From contig OY741264.1 of the NCBI GenBank assembly GCA_963514095.1, forward strand, positions 13,205,866 through 13,269,865: DNA of 64,000 nt, written 5' to 3'. The position numbers and the translations under genes are program-made. Positions within the stretch are counted from its first letter, which is position 1. Every line of letters begins with the position of its first letter. The DNA comes from Eutrigla gurnardus (Eukaryota > Chordata > Actinopteri > Perciformes > Triglidae). Of this stretch, positions 22,081 through 32,187 are shown one piece after another. The notes under the pieces are model-generated. The model worked only from the letters and a program-made list of their open reading frames with translations. It ran no database searches and had not been told where the DNA came from.

Positions 22081-23005
22081 AATAAAGGTCCCCACTCCCC
22101 ACTGTAGGGGATGTTGAACAGAAGAACCATCATGATTCAAAATGATTTCTTCATTCTTTTTTGCTCTGTAGATTTAAAACATTTGTAGATTTAATTCAAA
22201 CAAACAAATCAATTACAAAACATGACTTATGCTTTATGCTAAAACGAACTTTAACTGTAATCGCACTTCCAATAAACGAATTCATGTCCGGTTGTGTTTG
22301 ACACCTCCAGCCCCATTCAGTGTGTATTGTCTCTTTTAATCAGTGCTTGATTAGTGGCCCATTCAGCGCCGTAGAAAGCCTCTAATGGACGCTGATTAGA
22401 TAATACATCTGTCATGACAGCGCCTTTGTCCCGCCGGGATGTTAATACTTTGGCTGATACTTCCAATAGAGATGAACCTGGAATAACAAACACACACACG
22501 CACGCAACGTTTTGCTAACAGACAGTGAAACTGATCGATCGTGATAGATTAATCGTTTCAGAATGTACTTAATTAGATTGGCACAAACTAATAAATTAGC
22601 ACATAGACTATGTTAAATTTACTATATTATACTACGTGTTTAATTTCATGACGCACATCTGTTTAAATAAAAACTTTAATTTAACAACTTAAGCCCACAC
22701 GTGAAAGATCATTCACATTTCCATTGATTAAAAAAGAAGTTCCATATGCGTGAATACTCACTGAACGGGTTGTTCTCCTCCAGTGATCCATCTATCTTCC
22801 CATTCGGATGGATTTGTAAATGATATTTAGTCGCGCAGTAGAGCTTCCTGCGTCTTGGCGCTCCTCCGAGGTGTTCATACACTCCGCCGCGGCCCCCGGC
22901 GTCCCTCCGCTGCCGGGGGTCGCACGCCTGGCTCGGGGCGCAGCGGGCCTGGGGACTAACGGGTTCCAACAGGCTCAGCAACACCAGCAGAGGTATCAGC
23001 AGCAT
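21059..23005 (-). CDS. fgf3: fgf3, fibroblast growth factor 3 (three coding exons, 241 aa)
   Basis: Secreted FGF ligand used in otic placode, hindbrain, pharyngeal and craniofacial signalling (family knowledge). The coding sequence is the join of 23005-22762, 21988-21885 and 21436-21059. Intron 1 is 773 bp, phase 1 (GTGAGT donor, GCAG acceptor). Intron 2 is 448 bp, phase 0 (GTGGGT donor, CCAG acceptor). Residues 1-18 are a leucine-rich signal peptide. The hallmark RRDAGGRGGVYEHLGGAPRR (33-52) is followed by KLYCATKYHLQIHPNGK. Exon 2 reads AVDVGVVAIKGLFSGRYLAM. Exon 3 reads CEFVERIHELGYNTYASR, then QWYVSINGKGRPRRGFKTR and SLFLPRVLGNKDHEMVR, ending in a basic tail with RRRRRHRARKGQGRR. The length is close to human FGF3 (239 aa). 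The predicted product has no N-X-S/T sequon. Identity is essentially certain. Confidence 0.98.
21485..21747. repeat. 26-bp minisatellite, about 10 copies, fgf3 intron 2
   Basis: The unit taagaggttctgtttctaa plus cct and four variable bases (26 bp) repeats ten times without large gaps, the first copy being the most diverged. It fills more than half of the 448-bp intron 2 and ends about 48 bp from the exon 3 acceptor. The rest of the intron (21790-21870) is TTTTGTG-rich. Confidence 0.92.
21885..21988 (-). CDS. fgf3: fgf3 coding exon 2 (aa 82-116)
   Basis: The 104-bp exon was found by translation between a GCAG acceptor (before 21988) and a GTGGGT donor (21884-21879). It reads IMEMTAVDVGVVAIKG, then LFSGRYLAMNDKGRLYAS. 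IMEMTAVDV replaces the ILEITAVEV of mammals, a conservative change. Confidence 0.97.
22025..22081. repeat. (TG)n-(TA)n microsatellite, fgf3 intron 1
   Basis: About 21 TG units run into 7 TA units. In transcript sense this is (TA)n-(CA)n, finishing about 36 nt before the exon 2 acceptor. Confidence 0.97.
22320..22470. promoter_or_regulatory. Candidate enhancer in fgf3 intron 1
   Basis: The stretch has several homeodomain-type cores (TTAATCAG, TTGATTAG, TCTAATGG, CTGATTAG) and the palindrome TGTCATGACA (22410-22419), which joins two TGACA half-sites of the TALE type. It is non-repetitive. Regulatory function is inferred from motif density only. Confidence 0.3.
22762..23005 (-). CDS. fgf3: fgf3 coding exon 1 (aa 1-81 plus first base of codon 82)
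   Basis: This exon carries the signal peptide and the FGF3-specific block GGRGGVYEHLGGAPRRRKLY, ending GSLEENNPF with the serine codon split A|GC. The donor GTGAGT is at 22761-22756. The ATG at 23005 is preceded by ACA (A at -3). The same frame stays open upstream to 23299 without a stop. Confidence 0.97.
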
Positions 23006-23076
23006 TGTGGCATGGCCGTGGGGCGACGACTGTGGCAAAAACGTGGACAACCCCCGCCCGGCTCTCGGGGTCCCAT
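22996..23076 (-). other. Upstream ORF overlapping the fgf3 start codon
   Basis: Two ATGs (23076-23074 and 23013-23011) share one frame, different from that of fgf3, and end at a common TGA (22998-22996), seven bases beyond the A of the fgf3 ATG. The ORFs are 26 and 5 codons. Overlapping upstream ORFs usually lower translation of the main frame. Whether both lie in the transcript depends on the unproven start site. Confidence 0.5.
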
Positions 23077-23245
23077 TAAATGGTCGGGGCCCCGACGCTC
23101 CCACGCTCCAGTCGTGCGCACATCCGAGAGCCACCGCTGACAGTAGAGCCGGTCTCGAGGTGGGGTCCGCTCCTCCCGCGGGTCTGCTGCTGCTGCTGAG
23201 CCCTCCTGTGGGTCTGACTGAGAGCCTCCGCGCAGACTGAGCGCA

Positions 23246-23294
23246 CATATAAAAGAAGCTTGTGGCGACAATAGGCTGAACTCCGACCAATTGG
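23246..23294 (-). promoter_or_regulatory. Putative fgf3 core promoter (CCAAT box and weak TATA-like site)
   Basis: On the minus strand CCAATTGG (23294-23287) is followed about 35 bp downstream by the AT-rich TTTTATATG (23254-23246). The start codon lies about 240 bp further on, across a GC/CpG-rich leader (22830-23230). This arrangement fits a promoter, but the TATA-like match is poor and the start site is not established. Confidence 0.4.
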
Positions 23295-23509
23295 TACAAA
23301 GGAAAGGGGGAGGCAAAAGGTATCGGCCCTGTGTGAAGTGAGAGAGTACGGCGTGGATAAAATTACACAGCGGCTGAGCGCGGAACAGCTCTCTGCTCTC
23401 TGCGTCTCCACTGAGGTCTGCTGGAGGAGCTAGTAGACATCCCGGAGTCTAGAGGCGGACCGAGCCTGCAGGTGAGGAGTCCGACTGGTCCTGGACGTGA
23501 TCAATCATC

Positions 23510-23594
<85 letters not shown>
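23510..23594. repeat. (CA)n microsatellite, 5' flank of fgf3
   Basis: About 42 uninterrupted CA units lie about 500 bp upstream of the fgf3 start codon. The alternating purine-pyrimidine tract can adopt Z-DNA. Confidence 0.98.
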
Positions 23595-23597
<3 letters not shown>

Positions 23598-23939
23598 TTC
23601 AGCTGGATTCAGACATTCAGGCACATAACCTCAGGCCTTTCACAACCTTATCTTCCAAACCATAAGAAGCCTTCTGAAGGCACACGTTAACATCTCCCTG
23701 AAGTTCAGATAAGTTCATCCCGACTGAACAGGTGACAGTAACCCGTCAGCAGAGTTCTTCAGCACTTAAGAGTTCAGCTTTATTTGTTCTCAAGTATTCA
23801 GACGGTCCTTCCTCCTCCTGGCCGGTAAGCGTTAGCCTCTGATGTTAAAGGTCGTTTCTGTTGGAAGTTAGATGAAGAAAGAAAAGACAAATGAATAGTC
23901 ATCACCGGTCTCTCCATGTGCTCCTCGCTGCTAGCATTC

Positions 23940-24540
23940 ATTCTTTCCCCTCCGCCAGAGCTTGTCCCAGACGGTTCCCATCCTAATGCCCCGGCTCTGG
24001 CGAGGCAGCAGCCGGTGGGCGGAAGAGCAGCAGGCTAAATGACTACTGCCTAAATTGCTTCCATCTTGGTTGCATTATGGTTTGCATTCTGGTAATTAGC
24101 ACCATCATCTACAAATCTCTCTAGCCTTTGGCGCTCCTCCACTGCTGCTGTGAAGGCCTCTGCTGAGAATCCCCCAGAGAGTTGACGGTTAATTTGTCTT
24201 CCCCTCCCATACATCACCAAGCTAAGCTGCCTCTGTCACTTTATTTACCCCGATGATCAGAACGAAGGCAGCTCTCTTTTAATTACAAATGAGTGCACAT
24301 TATGCTTCGGAGACACCCACGAGATAGATAACGCGCTAAACATCAGCCAGACCATGTGTAGCAGTGGTTTCTCTGGTGGCCGTTTCTAAGTGAGACGCTC
24401 TTGATGTGGTTAAATGCTGGAAGAGGGTGGAACCTCAGATGTGGCTTGCTGTTTCTCTCAGAAACTATTTTAATTGCGCTCCCCTCCACGCAGCCCACAA
24501 AGCATCCCATCAATAAGCAGCGCGAACACACACATTAGCC
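23940..24540. promoter_or_regulatory. Candidate conserved non-coding block upstream of fgf3
   Basis: This is 600 bp of non-repetitive, compositionally balanced DNA beginning about 0.9 kb upstream of the fgf3 start codon. It has repeated homeodomain-type cores (GGTAATTAGC, TTTTAATTAC, TTTTAATTGC). No exon-like frame is seen in it. It is the best place by eye for a proximal fgf3 enhancer; conservation was not tested. Confidence 0.3.
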
Positions 24541-24750
24541 TCTTCACATCAGGAGGAGTTTGTCCTTTTTCATTTCCAACGCGAAAATGTAAATTATGAA
24601 ACAAAGCTTAATCCAAACTTTAGGCTTACATGCAGATGAATTTGAGCAGGACTGCAGGTTTATCCATGTCCCAAGGGTTCGGGTTAGCCCCCATTTGTGA
24701 CCTCAGCTGTTCACTCTATACATAACTCAGGAGTCGCACCCGAAAAAAAA

Positions 24751-25190
24751 CACCTTAGTGGAAGAGTCCAATCTGTGTATGTTCAGAAGAGGGTTTCATC
24801 TTATTGTCATGCTCTCACTGATGTCAACTTGTTGCTGGACATGATAAAATGTTCGCCTGGGCTGAGACCAGTATTTAATCCAACGTTGCCACAACACCGA
24901 TAACGTCTCATCATAATGTTCTAGGACTGGACAGTCATTGAAATGAATTCCAAAATAATTTGTTCATATGCCTAAAAGACAGATTTAAATAAATAATTGA
25001 AAGTCCTTTTTTGTTTACCTCTTGCACCAAAAAAACTTGTAGCCAATTTAATATCAGTGAATACAATTCCTAAAAATAATGATAGTTAAATAGAAGCATA
25101 AATCTTTTACACAAAGTACTGATTTCCTAAACTTTTCTTACGTACCATAGAAATAGTGATCACAGCTCATGCTGAGCATTCTGTGATCCA
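24751..25190. repeat. Block A, copy 1 (also at 29296-29711)
   Basis: This 440-bp block, from caccttagtggaagagtcca to gagcattctgtgatcca, is about 90% identical by eye to 29296-29711 in the same orientation. Copy 2 lacks a 17-bp piece near its end and a few bases elsewhere. It has no coding capacity. Confidence 0.9.
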
Positions 25191-25799
25191 CAAGACCCTT
25201 CCCCACCCAAATGTACCAATGAGAGGTCCCTGGTTGTCTCTTGATTACTGAGAACCAAGTGGACCCTTAAAGACCTAGAAATTGGGTCAGGTTAGGGTTT
25301 AAAACAGCCTCATGTCAGTTTGGGAAATCTACTGGATCATGCACATGAATATTCCATTTTTTGTTTTTGTGTCACTCATGTCACTAGCTGTGGACATTGC
25401 ATTGACACATGGATGGGTTTAATCTGTGTGTCCACCACCTATAGGATCCCAACTACCTTCCCATTGACACTGTGTGTGCTGAGCAACAAGAAAAACTGGT
25501 CAATTTGTTCAGTTTTCTTGTCCACAATTTGTGTTGTGATATCATAGAAACATAATGACAATAAAAGCAGTTATAGTAGCAGTATTAAGAACCAAAATAG
25601 GACTAATAGTAATAATAGCAGCAGTGGGTGTCAAGCAAGGCCACAGCCACGGCCCAGGTGTAACCCTGATTCATGGAAACCTGCGAGGCGACAAAGTACT
25701 CACTTTGAATGTGGGGAAACTTCAACCTGAGCTAAACCCAAATAATACACGTCTGTGCTCAGCTCCGGAGTGGAGAGGAGGGTTGTAGCAGCTGTCTGA
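25191..25799. other. Gene-free stretch
   Basis: 25380-25470 resembles 4905-5030 (cattgacacatggatgggtt, tccaccac) and is probably a dispersed repeat. Nothing else recognised. Confidence 0.5.
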
Positions 25800-26600
25800 T
25801 GCCTCAGACTCCACAACTTTGTCCGAGTTATTTGGCAGAGGCAAATCAACTTTCCAAGCTTTGTTTCGCTATCTACACAATGCAAAGTTGACTAATTGGT
25901 CCTTGAATGGGGCCAGGGAGCCATTGGAGTTCACATTACACTGCTCACTTGCATTCCTGACCACCTCGGGTTGGAGTGATCAATGTGTCCTTAACGCATT
26001 TTCCATGTATTCACACCTGGAGGAAATGCATTTGCTTCAAGAGAAATTCTTGATTATTTACCCAACTGAAATATTTTTGACCATTCCTCTTGCCATCATC
26101 CACTTGACAAACAAATCAAACCCAGTCACAAGAAGTGCTCTGAGACAAAACCGTAAAGCTTACATTTTAACTTTCCCTTTTTCTCTCCTCCAGGCATGAA
26201 TGAAAGCAAGAATTTCAGCGCTGCTTTTTTAATTGACCTCCCTAAAATCCCCCCCCTACTCCCCTGGCACAAAAGGGTTTCTTTTCTGCAATAATACAAA
26301 GGTTATTAGCCAGGTCCTTTTCTTATTCCCACCCCCCACCCCCTTTTTAGCAGAGGAAAAAGGAGGTTCCAGTAATCCAGAGCAAATCAAAATGACCTTT
26401 GAACCCTTTCTGCTGTACTTTTTCTCATGGACAGATTTCTTTGGTGAGGCGGTGATCAGAGGGCTGAACCCAGCCGCTGCCTCTCGTCTCCTGACAAATC
26501 GCTGCTGAGCCTCTTTTGTCCCCATGACTTTGATCTCACCTGCTTGTCAGGCGCTTCAGACAGAAGACTAGTACAGTTCCAGCACACAGCAAACAAATTG
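25800..26600. promoter_or_regulatory. Candidate distal regulatory block with a DR1 motif
   Basis: A low-repeat stretch 2.8-3.6 kb upstream of the fgf3 start codon contains TGACCTTTGAACC (26393-26405), a direct-repeat-1 nuclear-receptor type site whose CTTTGAA core also resembles a TCF/LEF site. Open frames on both strands (91 and 89 aa at about 26233-26525) are mirror shadows with no recognisable domain. Function is inference. Confidence 0.25.
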
Positions 26601-29147
26601 GCAACTATTACGTTCTGCGTTGTCTCTTCTTCCGTTTCTTTTATTGCTGCTCAACTAGGTTAATGGTGTTTTAAAAGCAACTGAAAGTTAAGAATAGTTC
26701 AGTTGGACAATATAATTAAGGAATTGTCATCTCTGATGAAGAAAATCCTCGGGAGGAGATTGTAAGAGGACTGTCTCCTGCAAAATTACATTCCCATACA
26801 ACTAAACTGGACTCTCAATTCATTTTGAGAGTCGCAATTTTAAACAGTTTGAAATGTGGTTAACAAACAAAACAAAAAATGATAAAACTCCAATATAATT
26901 AGTGTTGAGGCAACAAATCTACTAGGACATGTATCATAAAAACATTATAGTTAAATAATAACTATGAAAGTGAAACAAAACTAAAATGCAATATCATTCT
27001 CCTGGTGGAAGCTGTGTGTTTTTATGAGCTGTCCACCATTCAGACCTCCTTCCTATGTGGATTTCTGTAGACTGATTTAAAGCTATTTTGTCATAGGTCA
27101 AGAGAAAACAAAATCCCAGACAATGTATTTAATACATTTTCATACAATGTCATCTTTAGGAAACCAGAACAGGAATTTTTTTTTTTACAGGTACCAAATA
27201 ACATGGTTTTAACCAAAACCAAGTTCTTTGGTTTAGGTTTGTCAAAGAACACTAAAAATGTAAACAGTGACTTGTAGGAAAAGATAAAATGTGTCATTTT
27301 AAAGAGGAAATCTGGTGTAAAATGGATTTTCTATATGCTTAGCATGATAATGTGTTCAAACGTTCGTTGGGGAGCAAAAAACGCTAATCCGTTGCATTCT
27401 AAATCTATTTTTAAACGATACTTCCCAAATGCCAACAGTGGTAATGATAGGGGCATCTCTCATGATGAAAAGAAATCGCTAATTTTAACCATTTATACTT
27501 CTTTAGTTAGTTAGTTTATTAAAAAGCACTGTTTGTACAGACAATACCTTGAGTCGTTTGTCGATCGGCACCATCTTGAAATTTAGTCCCTACAAGTCGA
27601 TTGACGAACACCGAGAACCATGACCACAATCTTTCGCTAACCTTAACCAAGAGGTTAAGTGGCCAAAATCTAATGTGAGTAGCGAGTCGAACCCCCGGGA
27701 TCACCCCGACAATTTCCTAAAAATAATGTATTACATGTTAGATAAGATGTTTGAGGCAACTTGCATACATTTGCTTCAACACATCCAGGTGCAGTGGCCA
27801 GTAGTCAGTGTTTCCCCTAGATTCTTCTAGGCATGGTGGTGCACCATTCCAATGGATCCCCCAATCTTATTAAGTGTCAAGTTCTTGTTAACCTCAATAG
27901 AAAGTACCCTGACTGGAAACATTACAAGAGACTATGTATAAGAAGTGCACATAGTCAAGGGGACGTCACCCATTGGTTTGTGTTTTGAAGCCCTGAGCCT
28001 TGGATTTTGGCTGTTGCCATCTTAGAATTTTTGCAAATAGATTCAGTTCCTTTTGTTTACTTTCCATGACTGGAGAGGAGCAACAGGTGGATCTGATGAA
28101 GAGAAGTGGCAGAGAAACCCAGAGTGGCAACCTTATTGCATCTGGGTCCATCTGGCTTCTGGTGAGAAGCTGTTAACAAAGTTACCATCGATAATTCAAG
28201 GTCAACTTTACACATAATTGTTATTATTTGTAGCTAATTGCATGGGTAGCGTGGGTAGTGACGCCATGGTGGCATTGACGCGCTAGGGCCTAGCCCTAGG
28301 GTTAGGGTCAATCACAAGATAGTCACACCCTGTTACAAATTCAGAAATATTTCCATAACTGAATAAACGTAAGAATTAAGTCCAGAGAAACCCATTTGAA
28401 GCTCGAAATGTGGTTGAACCCACCACATATAAACAAAGTAAGAAATTGTGATGTCCTTTTAGGTCAGTTTGTTTATTCAGTCATAAAAATTAAGACGAAG
28501 ACACATTTTTTTCTGCTTAAAAATGTTCTCCCAAACTACATTCTGCACCTTTAACAAAGTTTAAATAAAAAGAGATTGTTTAACAATCTGAGACGGGTGC
28601 ATAATTAGACTTAGTTAATTAATACATAGTAATTAATAAAAACATGGTTTAATAATAACTATGAAAGTGAAACAAAACTAAAATGCAATATTACATCCAT
28701 TGAAAGAAGCATCCAAACCAGTAAGCTGGAGTGAGTAGGGAGTATGATCAGGGAGTATGATCAGGGAGTGTGAACAGAGAGTGTATCATCAGGGAGTAGT
28801 GCCAGGGGTGAGCTCTATTTGTTTAACCAACCATCAGCAGACAGGAATGCAGTGATGGATTATTTTAGGGCAGGACATGGTTGGAGGGCCGTCAATCAGT
28901 TCAACATTTGTATTAAATACAACAGTCCACTCCACCCAGCGCGCAGGTGTGCTTTTCATCTAGCCTGTAATTTTGTATCAATTGATAGGCTGCAAAAACA
29001 AACAGCTTACAGGTGATGACAGTGACATTCTCAGAGGTAGAACTCAATGCATGAGCAGACGTCGTAAAAGAATCAAGACACCTTAAATGTAGAGAACTTT
29101 AACTCAAAAAAGAAGGGGGAGCACCGCTCAATATGAGAGAAAACGCT
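26601..29147. other. Gene-free repeat-bearing stretch
   Basis: 26935-26996 (aataactatgaaagtgaaac, aaaactaaaatgcaatat) recurs at 28636-28692. 27803 starts with cagtgtttcccctagattct, a typical hAT-type end without a partner found. 27975-28190 is repeat family B in reverse. 28738-28798 has a short gggagtatgatca tandem. No exon seen. Confidence 0.55.
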
Positions 29148-29293
29148 AAACTCGAAGTCGATGTTGAAATTACATTACGTATCTATCAGTCATGCTAGCC
29201 CATCCACGCTGGATATTTGGGTGAAACTAGGGGAATGCACGCTCTCTTTCTCTCTCACCAAATTAATTTAGGTGTGAGCCAACCACGGCTGGG
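29148..29293. repeat. Block B, copy 1
   Basis: aaactcgaagtcgatgttga through gccaaccacggctggg is repeated nearly unchanged at about 29727-29876 and, within the tandem duplication, about 31182-31331. Copy 1 joins directly to block A copy 2, so A and B have been shuffled relative to each other. Confidence 0.9.
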
Positions 29294-29899
29294 AACACCT
29301 TAGTGGAAGAGTCCAATCTGTGTATGTTCAGAAGAGGGTTGCATCTTATTGTCATGCTCTCACAGATGTCAACTTGACGTGGACATGATAAAATGTTCGC
29401 CTGGGCTGAGACCAGTATTTAATCCAACGTTGCCACAGCACCAATTACGTCTCATCATAATGTTCTAGGACTGGATAGTCATTGAAATGAATTCCAAAAT
29501 AATTTGTTTATATGCCTAAAAGACAGATTTAAATAAATAATTGAAAGTCCTTTTACCTCTTGCACCAAAAAGACTTGTAGCCAATTTAATATTAGTGAAT
29601 ACAATTCCTAAAAGTAATGATAGTTGAATAGAAGCATAAATCTTTTACACAAAGATTCTTACGTACCATAGAAATAGTGATCACAGCTCATGCTGAGCAT
29701 TCTGTGATCCAAATGGGGAAGACGCAAAACTCGAAGTCGATGTTGAAATGACATTACGTATCTATCAGTCATGCTAGCCCATCCACGCTGGATATTTGGG
29801 TGAAACTAGGGGAATGCACGCTCTCTTTCTCTCTCACCAAATTAATTTAGGTGTGAGCCAACCATGGCTGGGGATGTATCTGTTGCAAGTCCACTCAAC

Positions 29900-30424
29900 T
29901 TTTAAAGTCCCAGTCGGCAACATTTTTTTGATCATATTAACTGAAGCCGTCGAAACAACATAAATTATCCGGTTTTAGTAAAAAAAGCACATAGAGCCTG
30001 TTGTTTGTTTTGCAAAGATCCGACAGCACCCGGATCATCCTGTCCAATCAGCATGCAGGGCTGTGTTCGTGCACACACAGAGCCCCTCCCCCCTGGGGTC
30101 GTACCACTATCACAGGAGGGAGGCGGAGGGAAGTAGCAACAAGCTTCCAATTCCTTGTTAAAAACCGAAACGAGGAAGTCCAAAACAACCAAGGAAAAGA
30201 AAACACCGGTGGAAAATAAGGAAAAAATAAAAGGTGCCTGTGATAAAACCAGAGTCAACATCGGACCCGCGTTTCAAAGGTGGCCTGATCTAAGGGATTT
30301 CAAAGGGAACGAAGTCGAGGGAAAGGAGCTCAGTGGTCGTGGGGGAGGAGCGTGAGAGTTGTGAACATTCAAAATCTGACAGAGTACCCTCGATAGGCCG
30401 GACTTGCCGACTGGGACTTTAAAA
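29900..30424. mobile_element. 525-bp MITE with perfect 21-bp terminal inverted repeats
   Basis: The ends are ttttaaagtcccagtcggca plus a, and its exact reverse complement at 30404-30424. TTAA directly flanks AGTCCCAGTC on both sides, which is compatible with a piggyBac-type TTAA target, although the palindrome makes that ambiguous. Internal frames of 66-98 aa show no transposase. A related, diverged copy is the outermost layer at 43368-47505. Confidence 0.85.
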
Positions 30425-30516
30425 TGTAAGTTTAAATTTTTTCATAGCCAAAACAACAAACATTTAAAAAGAATTCCCACCTTTTGGTTGCTCTGGCTTG
30501 CCATGCACAAACATTG

Positions 30517-30732
30517 CTATGACCGCAATGTCTGATTATTGTCTGTTGTTTCATCGCAGAACATAGAGAAATACTGGACATTTCTTGTGGTGTCCTTCAG
30601 TATTTTTCCAATATCTTGTGACATTAATGCACTGTTTGAGTTTTTTTTTGGACACTTCACAAATGCTCCTACTGGATGGCTTTTCAGCTTCTTAGCTTTT
30701 AGCTCACCACAAAACTGCCATATATATTGCAC
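30517..30732 (-). pseudogene. hAT-like transposase fragment
   Basis: The 71-aa frame contains IGKILKDTTRNVQYFSMFCD followed by ETTDN. The F-S-x-x-x-DETTD arrangement is the usual start of the catalytic domain of hAT-type transposases and their domesticated relatives. There is no further domain in any frame nearby, so it is a relic. Assignment rests on one short motif. Confidence 0.45.
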
Positions 30733-31354
30733 TTACATTTTAGGTTGCTATTAATTTAACTTAAAAAATCATCTAACTTTTGTTTCTTGTTACTGGAATT
30801 CTTTGGAATTCTGTTTTTCTGCAGGATGATATTTTGACCACATTGGACCACGTGAACTTTTATTATGACATCTGATCAAAGGGCCTTTACAATCACACCT
30901 GATTTGTAAAATGTGACCCAGATCTCTTGATTCTACCCACACTTTTATTGGATCTCAATATATACATTTGGAGGAACTTTTTTTTCGGGGAAAATGTATT
31001 TTCTCCTGGATGACACAGCCAATTTAATATTAGTGAATACAATTCCTAAAAGTAATGATAGTTGAATAGAAGCATAAATCTTTTACACAAAGTACTGATT
31101 TCCTAAACTTTTCTTACGTACCATAGAAATAGTGATCACAGCTCATGCTGAGCATTCTGTGATCCAAATGGGGAAGACGCAAAACTCGAAGTCGATGTTG
31201 AAATGACATTACGTATCTATCAGTCATGCTAGCCCATCCACGCTGGATATTTGGGTGAAACTAGGGGAATGCACGCTCTCTTTCTCTCTCACCAAATTAA
31301 TTTAGGTGTGAGCCAACCATGGCTGGGGATGTATCTGTTGCAAGTCCACTCAAC

Positions 31355-31879
31355 TTTTAAAGTCCCAGTCGGCAACATTTTTTTGATCATATTAACTGAA
31401 GCCGTCGAAACAACATAAATTATCCGGTTTTAGTAAAAAAAGCACATAGAGCCTGTTGTTTGTTTTGCAAAGATCCGACAGCACCCGGATCATCCTGTCC
31501 AATCAGCATGCAGGGCTGTGTTCGTGCACACACAGAGCCCCTCCCCCCTGGGGTCGTACCACTATCACAGGAGGGAGGCGGAGGGAAGTAGCAACAAGCT
31601 TCCAATTCCTTGTTAAAAACCGAAACGAGGAAGTCCAAAACAACCAAGGAAAAGAAAACACCGGTGGAAAATAAGGAAAAAATAAAAGGTGCCTGTGATA
31701 AAACCAGAGTCAACATCGGACCCACGTTTCAAAGGTGGCCTGATCTAAGGGATTTCAAAGGGAACGAAGTCGAGGGAAAGGAGCTCAGTGGTCGTGGGGG
31801 AGGAGCGTGAGAGTTGTGAACATTCAAAATCTGACAGAGTACCCTCGATAGGCCGGACTTGCCGACTGGGACTTTAAAA
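31355..31879. mobile_element. Second copy of the 525-bp MITE (within the tandem duplication)
   Basis: Identical in structure to 29900-30424 and offset by 1455 bp. It arose by the tandem duplication and not by an independent insertion, because flanks on both sides are duplicated too. Confidence 0.88.
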
Positions 31880-31971
31880 TGTAAGTTTAAATTTTTTCAT
31901 AGCCAAAACAACAAACATTTAAAAAGAATTCCCACCTTTTGGTTGCTCTGGCTTGCCATGCACAAACATTG

Positions 31972-32187
31972 CTATGACCGCAATGTCTGATTATTGTCTG
32001 TTGTTTCATCGCAGAACATAGAGAAATACTGGACATTTCTTGTGGTGTCCTTCAGTATTTTTCCAATATCTTGTGACATTAATGCACTGTTTGAGTTTTT
32101 TTTTGGACACTTCACAAATGCTCCTACTGGATGGCTTTTCAGCTTCTTAGCTTTTAGCTCACCACAAAACTGCCATATATATTGCAC
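31972..32187 (-). pseudogene. hAT-like transposase fragment, duplicate copy
   Basis: Same 71-aa frame as at 30517-30732, carried by the second unit of the tandem duplication; protein-identical by inspection. Confidence 0.45.

Noticed and set aside
26233..26525. Overlapping 91-aa plus and 89-aa minus frames as a small gene
   Set aside because: Mirror-strand open frames in one region, no domain, no splice or start context; more likely chance openness in unique DNA.
27803..27850. cagtgtttcccctag as a complete hAT element
   Set aside because: Only one terminus was found; no matching inverted end or target duplication within several kb.
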